This document shows positions 7,419-15,991 of a stretch of DNA of 41,054 nucleotides, one piece after another. Location: the NCBI GenBank assembly GCA_003353855.1, contig PIVS01000003.1:1-41054 (forward strand), in the 5' to 3' direction. The notes below the pieces were generated by a model, which worked only from the letters and a program-made list of their open reading frames with translations, did no database searches and was not told the DNA's origin. The number at the start of each line of letters is the position of its first letter. Positions within the stretch are counted from its first letter, which is position 1. This DNA is from Desulfobacteraceae bacterium (GTDB taxonomy: Bacteria > Desulfobacterota > Desulfobacteria > Desulfobacterales > Desulfobacteraceae). The position numbers and the translations under genes are program-made.

Positions 7419-8513
7419 TTAGTCATAGTTTAAATTAAGCCAATCATTATAACTTTCATCCATTATTTTTCGCCACCACGTTTCATTGTCCAGAAACCAT
7501 TTCAAAGTTTTCTGTATACCGGTTTCAAAAGACTCTCCAGGAGAATACCCGAGCTCTGAAGATATTTTACCAGCGTTGATGGCATAACGGCGATCGTGTC
7601 CCGCCCTATCCTTAACAGGGGTAATGAGCTCTTCAGGATGTTTGCCGTGTGCAGCGGGACAATTTGGAAACTTATTCACAAGTTCCTTGTTTTGCAAAAC
7701 CTCCCTATGGATTAAACTAGATACAAGTTTGACAATATCTATATTCGTATATTCATTGTTACCGCCTATATTGTACGTTTCTCCAACCTTTCCTTTTCTA
7801 AGAATAAGATCAACACCAAGGTTATGATCATCCACATACAACCAGTCACGGATCTGTTTTCCATCTCCGTAGACAGGTAAGGCCTTCCCATTAAGCGCAT
7901 TTGTTATGATTAATGGAATCAGTTTTTCAGTAAATTGGTATGGTCCATAATTATTGGAGCAGTTGCTGATCGTTACTTGCAGTCCATAGGTTTTGTGGTA
8001 AGCTCGTACCAGATGATCTGACGCGGCTTTACTTGCAGCATATGGAGAACTGGGTGCATAGGGTGTTGTTTCAGTAAATGGTTGATCATCTGATTTTAAA
8101 GAGCCATATACTTCATCTGTTGAAATATGGTGAAAACGATGGTTTTCAAATTTTTCGTTAAACCAGTTCTTTTTTGCTGCTTTAAGCAGAGTATGGGTTC
8201 CAACAACATTGGTGTTGATAAATTTATCCGGGCCATGGATGGATCTGTCCACATGGGACTCAGCTGCAAAATGTACTATTGTATCTATTTTGTGGTTTAC
8301 AAGAAGTGATTCAACAAGGGGTTGATCCCGAATATCGCCATGGATAAATTCAAATTTAGATTTTTTTTCAGCTTCTGATAAATTATCTTTATTTCCGGCA
8401 TAGGTTAATGCATCTAACACCACGATATGATCTTCCGGGTATTTATCCATCCAGTAATAGACAAAATTTGTGCCAATGAATCCTGCACCACCAGTAACAA
8501 GGAGATTTTTCAT
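7419..8513 (-). CDS. rfbB: dTDP-glucose 4,6-dehydratase
   Basis: An extended short-chain dehydrogenase of 364 residues from the ATG at 8513; one more in-frame codon upstream is TTG. An AAAGGGA site sits nine bases before the ATG. It has the NAD-binding GGAGFIGTNFV, the catalytic region STDEVYG (Thr133, Asp134, Glu135 counted from the TTG) and YAASK (Tyr159, Lys163). The RmlB features DYGKQIRDWLYV-like (GDGKQIRDWLYVDDH) and YNIGGNNE are also present. It converts dTDP-glucose to dTDP-4-keto-6-deoxyglucose. rfbA lies directly upstream, and no rfbC or rfbD is present in the window. The product is therefore more likely used by the WecE-like aminotransferase than for rhamnose, unless rfbC and rfbD lie elsewhere. 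Confidence 0.95.
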   Translation of the reverse strand: MKNLLVTGGAGFIGTNFVYYWMDKYPEDHIVVLDALTYAGNKDNLSEAEKKSKFEFIHGDIRDQPLVESLLVNHKIDTIVHFAAESHVDRSIHGPDKFINTNVVGTHTLLKAAKKNWFNEKFENHRFHHISTDEVYGSLKSDDQPFTETTPYAPSSPYAASKAASDHLVRAYHKTYGLQVTISNCSNNYGPYQFTEKLIPLIITNALNGKALPVYGDGKQIRDWLYVDDHNLGVDLILRKGKVGETYNIGGNNEYTNIDIVKLVSSLIHREVLQNKELVNKFPNCPAAHGKHPEELITPVKDRAGHDRRYAINAGKISSELGYSPGESFETGIQKTLKWFLDNETWWRKIMDESYNDWLNLNYD

Positions 8514-8604
8514 CAATGAAATCCCTTTAGCATGATCTGTTGATAATTTTCCATTATATTTTTATAAAATAGTAAAGTCCATTTGAATTTTCTGTATGGC
8601 CAGG

Positions 8605-9495
8605 TTAATTCCGCATTACTCCTCGAACCTCATAATTCAGCATATTCAGCAGATATTGACCATACCCGCTGTTCACCAGACCGTTAGCCAGTTCTTCTAC
8701 CTGATTGGAATCAATGAACCCCATCCGATAGGCGACTTCTTCTATACAAGCCATTTTCAGGCCTTGTCTTTTCTCAATAGTTGCGACAAAATTTCCTGCA
8801 TCAAGAAGGGAGTCATGGGTGCCGGTATCCAACCACGCAAAGCCTCTACCCAATAATTTTATTTTAAGATTCCCCTGTCTAAAATATTCCCTGTTTATAT
8901 CGGTAATCTCTAATTCTCCGCGGGCGGAAGGCTTAACATTTTCTGCAATCAAAGTTACATCATTATCGTAAAAATAGAGTCCCGGAACAGCATAATTAGT
9001 TTTTGGTTTTATGGGTTTTTCTTCTATACTTATAACATTAAGTGATTCATCAAACTCAACAACACCATAACGTTCCGGATCATTTACCCAGTAGCCGAAA
9101 ACATATCCACCTTTTTTAAGGTTCACCGCTTCCAAGAGGAGTTTTTGAAACCCCTGTCCATAAAAAATATTATCCCCAAGAATTAGACTGACTTTGCTTT
9201 TTCCAATAAAGTTTCTCCCTATAATAAAAGCATGTGCAATGCCTTTGGGCTGTTTCTGCTCCGCAAATGTTAAACAAACACCCCATTGGGAACCATCGCC
9301 AAGGAGTTCTCTAAAAAGAGGCAAATCCCTGGGCGTTGAAATGATTAAAATTTCCCGGATTCCTGCAAGCATAAGCACTGATAAAGGATAATAAATCATT
9401 GGTTTGTCATATACTGCTAATAATTGTTTACTAACTACATTTGTAATAGGGTAGAGCCGCGTCGCGGCACCTCCAGCAAGAATAATCCCCTTCAT
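8605..9495 (-). CDS. rfbA: Glucose-1-phosphate thymidylyltransferase
   Basis: A 296-residue enzyme from the ATG at 9495; an alternative ATG at 9507 adds MEKI. I prefer 9495 because family members begin directly with MKGIILAGG and a TGGAAAA site is well placed. Motifs are [11 protein letters not shown] (nucleotide binding), [53 protein letters not shown] and [16 protein letters not shown]. It makes dTDP-glucose from dTTP and glucose-1-phosphate, the first step of the dTDP-sugar branch. It is preceded by a 257-base leader with alternative hairpins (9557-9614) and followed after about 90 bases by rfbB. Confidence 0.95.
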   Translation of the reverse strand: MKGIILAGGAATRLYPITNVVSKQLLAVYDKPMIYYPLSVLMLAGIREILIISTPRDLPLFRELLGDGSQWGVCLTFAEQKQPKGIAHAFIIGRNFIGKSKVSLILGDNIFYGQGFQKLLLEAVNLKKGGYVFGYWVNDPERYGVVEFDESLNVISIEEKPIKPKTNYAVPGLYFYDNDVTLIAENVKPSARGELEITDINREYFRQGNLKIKLLGRGFAWLDTGTHDSLLDAGNFVATIEKRQGLKMACIEEVAYRMGFIDSNQVEELANGLVNSGYGQYLLNMLNYEVRGVMRN

Positions 9496-9556
9496 GATTT
9501 TTTCCATTTTTTAAGGCCTTTGAATTATCAGTTTTTGCTCCAATCTGAGAGAAAAA

Positions 9557-9614
9557 AGCCCTACCCTGCAAAAGACCTTATATAAGGTAAAATCGGGCTG
9601 GTTATCAGCCGATT
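9557..9614 (-). promoter_or_regulatory. Alternative-hairpin leader upstream of rfbA (possible attenuator)
   Basis: On the minus-strand RNA a 9-bp hairpin forms first: plus-strand 9591-9600 AATCGGGCTG pairs with 9606-9614 CAGCCGATT, with one bulged G and loop GTTAT. Further on, the palindrome ACCTTATATAAGGT (9575-9588) is followed by GGGCT and then a six-base U run (plus-strand 9552-9561). That GGGCT can pair with the AGCCC (9595-9599) that belongs to the first hairpin, so the two folds exclude each other, as in an antiterminator/terminator pair. The terminator stem is short (5 bp) and the switch is only a model. It lies between the GT-C gene (ends 9765) and rfbA (starts 9495). Confidence 0.35.
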
Positions 9615-9764
9615 GCCTCTTAAAAAAGGTTCGATTTTGGTTCTAAAGGACTCTTTTGAGTACTGATTTATAAAATTTTTTGTTCAAAATGTTGTAATTG
9701 GCAGTGTGGGCTTATCTTGTAAAGATCTCGTCTAAATTTAAGGCAATGAGTTATAAGGAATAAA

Positions 9765-11354
9765 TTAATCATAATATAACTTTACTATTTCAAATGCGTC
9801 AAGACTATTTGAATTTCCAATTCGAGCTATAGTTTTATGTTTTATTTCTGGAAACCACTTATATATTGTATCTTTAATTCCAGTTGTGTGCAACTCATTA
9901 TTTAATACAATATAATCAACTTGATTAATATAACCTGATAGTTCATTTCTTTTTTTGAGGTATCTTTTATCAACAATTGTTATATTTGAATTCTCTGGAA
10001 AATAAGGCCATAACTCAGTTGGACAAATTATTAAATATTTTTTTTCAGGTGAAAATTCATTTTGCAAAGCTTCTTCTACTTTTGTATTGCTATAATTGTT
10101 CTGGATACTATTTATGGTAATTTTAGCACTTAAAGCAATTTTTAAACTGGAAGACAACATTATTATGAAGAGTATAAAAAAAATAGCTTTTTTCTCTTCT
10201 TTTCCCATTAATTCAACAACTTTTAAGATCAATAAAATAAAAAAAGGAATTAATGGAACAGCATGATGAGGAGTATCATGAGGGTCCATTAAAGCAAGAA
10301 CAATTATTGATACAAAACAACTAAAAAATGTTATTAAAAATTCCTTTGTTGGTTTAGATATTCTTACAGTTCGTGGTTGCGAGGTAATTAAAAGGTACGA
10401 ATAGTATATGCAGAGCATAATACCTGTAATTAATAAAAGAAAATTAGCATAATTAGATATAAAAAAATATTCTGTCCACCTGTGAAACTCTTTAGATATA
10501 ATTGGTACGAATCCGCTTGAAATTAATGTAGAAATTTTATCAAATAAAGGAGGGGATTTTAAATTAGGAATTATTTTTGTAGGCAAAAATATATTGACAA
10601 TTGATTTAGAGTATAGAACACCTAACACTCCTGATAATATAATAATTACCAAAGAATATATCTGTGCTAAGTTTAAAGATCTCCAAAAAACAATAATTGC
10701 ACATAATGTATAAAAAACGATAAAAGATAAAGGTAATGCTGCTGTTATATGAAAAGAAAACAAGAAAAAACAGGATATTCCACCTACAAATAACCAAAGA
10801 ATATCAATAGATTTTATTATTTTTGAAATTGCAATAAATGATAAAATCGAAACAATTGCAACAGCTAAGTCTGGTCGTACATCACTAGCACCCAAAGAAA
10901 TTATGAGGCTATCCGTAATAAAAATGCACCAAAATAATAGCGCTTTTTTAACAGTACTTGCATGAATTAAAAAAGTATAAAAAACCAAAATAAATAATAT
11001 ACATAGTTCAAGTAAACTATAATATTTTAGTCTCGTAATATTGTACCCCATTAGTTTAATCCACAAGGAAACTGGTATTAACCGTAATTTTCGTGTAGAA
11101 AAACCAAATTTAGCATTTATTCCTTTTTTCTCTTGTAGTTCTTGTATTGACAATAAATTAGTATTTGGATCTTCCCCTTTAGATAATTCATATGCTGGAT
11201 AACTATACCATCCACCATCTACCCCAAGTGGGACATAATAAAAATATGTACATATCAAAATTACGGAAGATAAAATTGCAAAAGCTATAGTACACAATAT
11301 TATCTTATCATTGGCATTATTATATAGGTTGTCTATACTCCCAGCTAAATTCAT
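9765..11354 (-). CDS. GT-C (GT39-like) membrane glycosyltransferase
   Basis: A 529-residue protein with about 11-13 hydrophobic segments in residues 1-410 and a soluble C-terminal part. After the first helix comes the periplasmic-loop motif VPLGVDGGWYSYPAYEL, whose acidic residue is typical of the PMT/GT39 and ArnT-like fold that uses polyprenyl-phosphate sugars. A DPHDTPHHAVPLIPFF stretch at about residue 358 resembles the later conserved loop. The ATG at 11354 overlaps the stop of the GT4 gene as ATGA, so translation is coupled. The gene is strikingly AT-rich even compared with the rest of the EPS locus, which suggests separate acquisition. It might add a side sugar delivered by the ArnC-like GT2 (5421-6365). 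A polymerase role cannot be excluded. Confidence 0.75.
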   Translation of the reverse strand: MNLAGSIDNLYNNANDKIILCTIAFAILSSVILICTYFYYVPLGVDGGWYSYPAYELSKGEDPNTNLLSIQELQEKKGINAKFGFSTRKLRLIPVSLWIKLMGYNITRLKYYSLLELCILFILVFYTFLIHASTVKKALLFWCIFITDSLIISLGASDVRPDLAVAIVSILSFIAISKIIKSIDILWLFVGGISCFFLFSFHITAALPLSFIVFYTLCAIIVFWRSLNLAQIYSLVIIILSGVLGVLYSKSIVNIFLPTKIIPNLKSPPLFDKISTLISSGFVPIISKEFHRWTEYFFISNYANFLLLITGIMLCIYYSYLLITSQPRTVRISKPTKEFLITFFSCFVSIIVLALMDPHDTPHHAVPLIPFFILLILKVVELMGKEEKKAIFFILFIIMLSSSLKIALSAKITINSIQNNYSNTKVEEALQNEFSPEKKYLIICPTELWPYFPENSNITIVDKRYLKKRNELSGYINQVDYIVLNNELHTTGIKDTIYKWFPEIKHKTIARIGNSNSLDAFEIVKLYYD

Positions 11355-12472
11355 CTCTGAACTTTCATGTTTATCTTAGAGTATATTTCAAGATATGATT
11401 GAGACATCACTTTTGATGAATAATGCTTCATGACCTTCTCATATGCCGTCGCTGTCATTTCCTTAGACAGTTCATTTTGGTTGATACAATTGCAAATACA
11501 AACAATTAAATCTTCTATTGATTGTTTTGGGAATAGGAAGCCTGATTCCTCGTGCTTTATTATGTAGGGGATCCCCCCTACATTGCTTGCTACAATTGGC
11601 ACTTGTGCTTGCATAGCTTCAAGCAAGGTAATTGGAAGGCCTTCAGTTAAAGAGGGCATAACGAACATATCAAAAAGTTTAAGATAATTTTTTGCTGTTT
11701 GTTGATAGCCTGCAAGACATACATATTGCTGAAGATCATATTTTTTTATTTCCTGTTCAAGATTTTCACGTTCAGGTCCCTCACCTATAATCACAAGTCG
11801 AACAGATATTTCTTTTTTCCTTAACAAGGATAGTGCAACAATAAGATTATCAAAGCCCTTTTCCTTTGATAATCTGCCAATGGCACCAAGTATAAACCCG
11901 TGAGCACAAAATTTCTTGATGCGTGGTTCTAAACAGGAGGTGTCAAAATTAATTTCTGGTATGCCATTGTTGACAACCTGAATTTTCATTTGTCGATTTT
12001 GTAAATAGGGATGTGTGGTCATGGATTTATTCACCACCACAACTGCATCCATAAACTTTAAAGAGACACGATCAAGCTGCTCAAAGAGCCAGAGTTTTGT
12101 AAATTTCTTTGTGCTGCACCAACCATGCAGCGTTGTTACTATAGGTAATTTCCGCAGCCATCCGGGCATCAGTCCCAGAAGTATGTTTGCTTTATACCCA
12201 TGACTATGGATAATATCAAAATGGTTGTTCCGGGCATAATGTACTATCCTTTTGGCACCTATGATATCCAGACCGGACTTCAGGGGTATTATAGCAAATT
12301 CAAGTCCTTGCTTGCGAGCTTCGGCTTCAAGAGACTGATCTCCCACAGGACAGGGCCGCATATTCAAAATAGTTGCCTGAACTCCATTTCTTCCTTGTTC
12401 GGCTGCAAGATCAATAAGTACGGTTTCCGCGCCATAAAATCCCTCGCTGTCAATTACATGTAATATTTTCAA
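11351..12472 (-). CDS. GT4-family glycosyltransferase
   Basis: A 373-residue GT-B fold enzyme. The N-terminus ILHVIDSEGFYGAETVLIDLA carries the Gly/Ala-rich acceptor-side loop, HSHGYKANIL follows, and the C-terminal donor domain has LGAIGRLSKEKGFD (the Arg/Lys pair binds the nucleotide-sugar phosphates) and the EX7E motif EGLPITLLEA. It should add one sugar to the lipid-linked repeat unit in the cytoplasm. The start is TTG at 12472, overlapping the TGA of the upstream deacetylase gene (TTGA); its own stop overlaps the next gene. It therefore sits in a tightly coupled run of genes (about 9.8-16 kb). Confidence 0.88.
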   Translation of the reverse strand: MKILHVIDSEGFYGAETVLIDLAAEQGRNGVQATILNMRPCPVGDQSLEAEARKQGLEFAIIPLKSGLDIIGAKRIVHYARNNHFDIIHSHGYKANILLGLMPGWLRKLPIVTTLHGWCSTKKFTKLWLFEQLDRVSLKFMDAVVVVNKSMTTHPYLQNRQMKIQVVNNGIPEINFDTSCLEPRIKKFCAHGFILGAIGRLSKEKGFDNLIVALSLLRKKEISVRLVIIGEGPERENLEQEIKKYDLQQYVCLAGYQQTAKNYLKLFDMFVMPSLTEGLPITLLEAMQAQVPIVASNVGGIPYIIKHEESGFLFPKQSIEDLIVCICNCINQNELSKEMTATAYEKVMKHYSSKVMSQSYLEIYSKINMKVQR

Positions 12473-13278
12473 AACATGTTTCCAACTCTTTTCATGGCGG
12501 ACTGGGCAATCAGGGATTTAATCCGCATATACCCTTTAAATCCAAGAACCTTCTTTGCCAGATATAAAACATTTTCAACACAATATTGTGGTATCATCTT
12601 GTTTCGTTGTTGAGTCATAATATGTACAAACTCATTTTGATTCATTTTTGCTTTCATTGTGAAGCGAGGCAGTACCTTAAATGAATTCATGTTAGGTGAA
12701 TAATACCCCATCTTCTCTGTCACTACGCTTTTATAACCTGCATTTTTAGCGTATTGAATGAGATCTTTGTTATAAAAACCATAGGGGATACAAAAATGAT
12801 TAATGTTTTTGTTTACAATTTTCTCAATGACAGCTTTTGATTCTGTAATCTCACGGACCATCACTTTTCTACTTAGCGCCAGGAGGTAGGGGTGAGTTAA
12901 TGAATGACTCTCAAAATGCATTCCGGCCTTCTGCATCTCCTGGATATGTTCAACAGTGAGATAGTTTTCTTGCCCAATAAATTGAGCGACAAGAAAGAAG
13001 GTGGCCTGAAAACCAAACTCCTGCAAGAGAGGCAATGCACATTCATAATTGCTGATATGCCCGTCATCAAAGGTGAGAATGACTGCTTTTTCAATAATCC
13101 TATTATTAAATAGATCATCAACTGAAATTGTCTTAAAACTATTCTCCTTCAACCATTTTAATTGATCATAAAATTTTTGAGGATCAAGGACATAGGGAGA
13201 ATGAAAAGATGATTTATCCCTAAACTCTTTAATTAGATCATGGTATTCAAGGATTGGTATATAAGTGGTTGCCATCAT
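12469..13278 (-). CDS. Polysaccharide deacetylase (NodB/CE4 family)
   Basis: A 269-residue protein from the ATG at 13278 (TTG 13281 and ATG 13275 are alternatives). The CE4 motifs are clear: motif 1 LTFDDGHISN (catalytic base and metal Asp at about residue 71) and motif 2 SHSLTHPYLL (metal His pair). No signal peptide is visible, so it may act in the cytoplasm on lipid-linked sugar or belong to a class secreted without a classical signal. The family removes N- or O-acetyl groups from sugars such as GlcNAc. It is the second deacetylase of the locus and differs clearly from the XrtA-type one at 16784-17650. It is coupled to the GT4 gene downstream. Confidence 0.87.
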   Translation of the reverse strand: MMATTYIPILEYHDLIKEFRDKSSFHSPYVLDPQKFYDQLKWLKENSFKTISVDDLFNNRIIEKAVILTFDDGHISNYECALPLLQEFGFQATFFLVAQFIGQENYLTVEHIQEMQKAGMHFESHSLTHPYLLALSRKVMVREITESKAVIEKIVNKNINHFCIPYGFYNKDLIQYAKNAGYKSVVTEKMGYYSPNMNSFKVLPRFTMKAKMNQNEFVHIMTQQRNKMIPQYCVENVLYLAKKVLGFKGYMRIKSLIAQSAMKRVGNMF

Positions 13279-13289
13279 CAATATTACGA

Positions 13290-14453
13290 TTAATCCCGCA
13301 CCGTATGCCAGGTTATTGCCTGTTTCTTTCTAAAAAAATCAATGATTCCAAACGTTGCTGCAAGATTTACAAGGCAGAAATAAAAAGGAATGGTTAAAAC
13401 TTTATTTTTTTTCCCAAGCTTTTCAAAAATCCAGCCCAGGAAAGCTGCAAGAAAAAACAAAACATATAAAGGCAGCAGTATTTTTGCTGGCAAATAATTT
13501 AGTATGAGCAATCCTGAAAGGGCTACGATGTTAAGAAACACAAGCGGACCTACAAACCAGCGTAAAATCTTATGGGTGAATATGTGCAAACTTATTAATG
13601 GGTGCTTAAATGGATTTATGATATTTGTATGGGAAAAAATCCCTATCATTCCCCTTAAAGTAATACGGCGGCGTGTGGAAAATTCGTCCTGACTTTTTTG
13701 TGTTGGTTTTTCATCTACATAGGCTTGTGTTTCCAGAATTGCTTTTTTCCCTTGTTCCAGAATTAAGAGCGGGGTTATTAAATCGCTTATTATGTTTGCA
13801 TTCAGGGGGACATAGCATTCTTTTCTGACTGCATACAAGGGACCATCTACTCCAATAAGGCGTCCAAGGCTTGATTCAAGTTTCCTAATCAATACTTCAT
13901 AACGCCAGTACAGTCCTTGGCTCTGTGTGGTTAAGTTTTTGTTAGTATCTACAAAACGCAACTTGCCAGCCACACAGCCTACCCGGTTATCAGCAAAGTT
14001 TTGCATCAAATATTTTAAAGAATCCGGTGGCAGGAAAGATGCTGCATCTGTGAACACAAGGATATCGCCTTTTGAGACTTGTACAAGATCATTCTGGACT
14101 GTTGTTTTACCCCTGTTATTTTGGAAATTATGAAAGATTAATTTTTTGCCGGTTAGAGGTTCTACTATATTTGCTGTATTATCAGTGGAGCCGTCTGAGC
14201 CTATGAGTATTTCAAATTTATCTTCAGGATAATCCAGGGAGAGTGTGTTCTTAATTTTGTTGGCAATATCATTCTCTTCATTATATGCTGAAATAATTAT
14301 GGAAACAAAAGGAGTGATTTTTTTTTTATGGATATCGAATGGAAAAATTTTTCCTGTCGCCGCAAGCGCAAGGGGAAACAGGAAGTATGTTGTACTGCAT
14401 AAAAAAATAGTCAGCAAAAAAATAAAAATGCAAAATATCTGCATGGGAATCAA
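13290..14453 (-). CDS. Membrane-bound GT2 glycosyltransferase
   Basis: A 387-residue protein: one N-terminal transmembrane helix, then a GT2 domain (VSIIISAYNEENDI; LIGSDGSTDNT; VFTDAASFLPPDS with the metal-binding Asp; then EKPTQKSQDEFSTRRRI in place of the usual QXXRW-type loop) and three C-terminal transmembrane helices. This layout resembles processive or membrane-anchored EPS glycosyltransferases. The start is either TTG 14453, which has GGAG five to six bases upstream and overlaps the epsI stop as TTGA, or ATG 14444. The gene is directly behind epsI and in front of the deacetylase, within the coupled run. Confidence 0.85.
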   Translation of the reverse strand: MIPMQIFCIFIFLLTIFLCSTTYFLFPLALAATGKIFPFDIHKKKITPFVSIIISAYNEENDIANKIKNTLSLDYPEDKFEILIGSDGSTDNTANIVEPLTGKKLIFHNFQNNRGKTTVQNDLVQVSKGDILVFTDAASFLPPDSLKYLMQNFADNRVGCVAGKLRFVDTNKNLTTQSQGLYWRYEVLIRKLESSLGRLIGVDGPLYAVRKECYVPLNANIISDLITPLLILEQGKKAILETQAYVDEKPTQKSQDEFSTRRRITLRGMIGIFSHTNIINPFKHPLISLHIFTHKILRWFVGPLVFLNIVALSGLLILNYLPAKILLPLYVLFFLAAFLGWIFEKLGKKNKVLTIPFYFCLVNLAATFGIIDFFRKKQAITWHTVRD

Positions 14454-15100
14454 CTGCTCTCCTGGATATAATCTAAAAATCCAGGGTAAAAGTCTTTAAT
14501 AAAATCAATACCAATATTATAAGCTTTTTCACTTGTTAAACTATTCATGGGAATAGAAACTCTGACAAAGGCATTTTCACTGCTTTTTCGGGTTATCATG
14601 TTTAACAGAGAATACATTTTTTGGATAAAAGTTCCTGTTGAAGTTTTATCATATATCTGAAACCAGTATATTATTAATTCTTTTTTTCCGCTGTTGGTTA
14701 TTTCCATTGACATTAAATTTATTAGATGTTTCCCAATTATTTCTTTTGATTTTTTTTTGTTTGAAATATCCCAGCCCTGGCCGGGATAGCAGACAAGAGG
14801 TGAATGAGCGGCTGATATTTTTTTTGATGAATAATAATAGCCGACATAAAGGGAAACTTGATAGTTGCTTTTATAAAAGGTTTTAAATACATAATCGTCA
14901 AGGTCTAGTGCCATTATTACTTTATCATTCAGATCTATTTTGTCTGATATTTTCCATTCAGTTGCAATATTTTCAACCACCTGGTTGATTGATTTGTCTT
15001 TACTGATATTTGGGTTGTTGTCTTTTTGATATATTGTAAAGGCAGTTATAGCAAAACAGACTATGACAATTAAATAACGATTTATTAGGTTTGGTCCCAA
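14450..15100 (-). CDS. epsI: EpsI (exosortase-associated DUF3485 protein)
   Basis: A 216-residue protein with one N-terminal membrane anchor (residues about 9-23) and a periplasmic domain carrying the signature HSPLVCYPGQGW at 99-110, including Cys104, which is characteristic of EpsI. In many bacteria this domain is fused to the exosortase C-terminus; here it is a separate gene that overlaps the exosortase gene by 16 bases. The start is TTG 15100 with AGGA eight bases upstream. EpsI is required with the exosortase for surface polysaccharide formation in Methylobacillus-type clusters, but its biochemical role is unsettled. Confidence 0.92.
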   Translation of the reverse strand: MGPNLINRYLIVIVCFAITAFTIYQKDNNPNISKDKSINQVVENIATEWKISDKIDLNDKVIMALDLDDYVFKTFYKSNYQVSLYVGYYYSSKKISAAHSPLVCYPGQGWDISNKKKSKEIIGKHLINLMSMEITNSGKKELIIYWFQIYDKTSTGTFIQKMYSLLNMITRKSSENAFVRVSIPMNSLTSEKAYNIGIDFIKDFYPGFLDYIQESS

Positions 15101-15933
15101 ATTGATATTCCTTTCTGCACAGCAAAAACCGCAATTAAAGCCAAAATATATATTGCAACACCAAACAGTGTATGGATAGATTCTTTAGTTAAATCAAAAT
15201 CAAAGTAATGGAAGGCCAAAATCATTAAAAAAATGCGAATAAAATTTACAAAAATAGATATGGGTATTCCTGCTAAGAACAAAATTGTTTTTAATAAATT
15301 TGACCTTAGTGAAAAAAACCCAAATACTGCACCTAATGCCATTAGAGAAACCATTGATCGAAGGCCACTGCATGCTGTAACAACCTGGAGCGTATGTTCA
15401 GGGATTTGAATGATATTGCCATCTCTAAAGACAGGAATTCCAATTGCACTTGAAATTGAAGAGCTTATGGATGAAACAAACAGTTGCAAAGGCAGAGTAA
15501 GTGATGCGTATATTTGTGCCGGGACTGGTATCATAAACAGAAGGAATGTAACCGGAAATGCAAGTTCTTTTAACATGGAAAAACCAAAATAGTAGATTAT
15601 CATACCAGCAATGAGACTCACGAGTGAAAAGGATGCAACTGTTGCTATTTCAGCATAGTATGCTGCAATATATACAACAAGGGAAAACAGAATCAAAAAT
15701 AATCCCGATATTGATGGATTTCTTGAGACTTTTTTTAATATTTCTTTTTTAGACCAGATAATAAACAGGCTTAAGGGAATAACCAGAAACCCGTGAGAGT
15801 AGTCATCTGAAGTACTCCAGCTTAAAACCAATTTTTGAAAAACAGGGAAAAAAGCAATAATACAACCTGTTATTAATAGAGATAAAAAAAACCAGCTTAT
15901 AATATGGGGTTTATTTTTATGGAAATTATTCAT
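15085..15933 (-). CDS. Exosortase (XrtA/EpsH-like membrane transpeptidase)
   Basis: A 282-residue polytopic membrane protein with about eight helices. The exosortase catalytic triad is visible: Cys188 in VVTACSGLRS, Arg233 in NFIRI and His254 in HTLFGVA. An N-terminal SDDYSHGFLVIPL block and a central FPVTFLLFMIPVPAQIY block are also typical. Exosortases cleave PEP-CTERM-like sorting tails of exported proteins at the inner membrane and are genetically linked to EPS production. The EpsI domain is detached here. No complete PEP-CTERM substrate is visible in the window; the truncated golvesin-domain protein is the only candidate. The 58 bases before the ATG are T/A-rich with a short direct repeat TTTTTAAAG. 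Confidence 0.94.
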   Translation of the reverse strand: MNNFHKNKPHIISWFFLSLLITGCIIAFFPVFQKLVLSWSTSDDYSHGFLVIPLSLFIIWSKKEILKKVSRNPSISGLFLILFSLVVYIAAYYAEIATVASFSLVSLIAGMIIYYFGFSMLKELAFPVTFLLFMIPVPAQIYASLTLPLQLFVSSISSSISSAIGIPVFRDGNIIQIPEHTLQVVTACSGLRSMVSLMALGAVFGFFSLRSNLLKTILFLAGIPISIFVNFIRIFLMILAFHYFDFDLTKESIHTLFGVAIYILALIAVFAVQKGISIWDQT

Positions 15934-15991
15934 ATTTTTTATAAATTTTTAAAGTTTTTTAAAGTTTTTGAACTACAATTTTCTGCCGGTT

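Noticed and set aside
9541-9764. RfaH ops / JUMPstart element before rfbA
   Set aside because: I looked for GGCGGTAG-like sequence in the leader and found only a vague GGGTAGGG; not a match.
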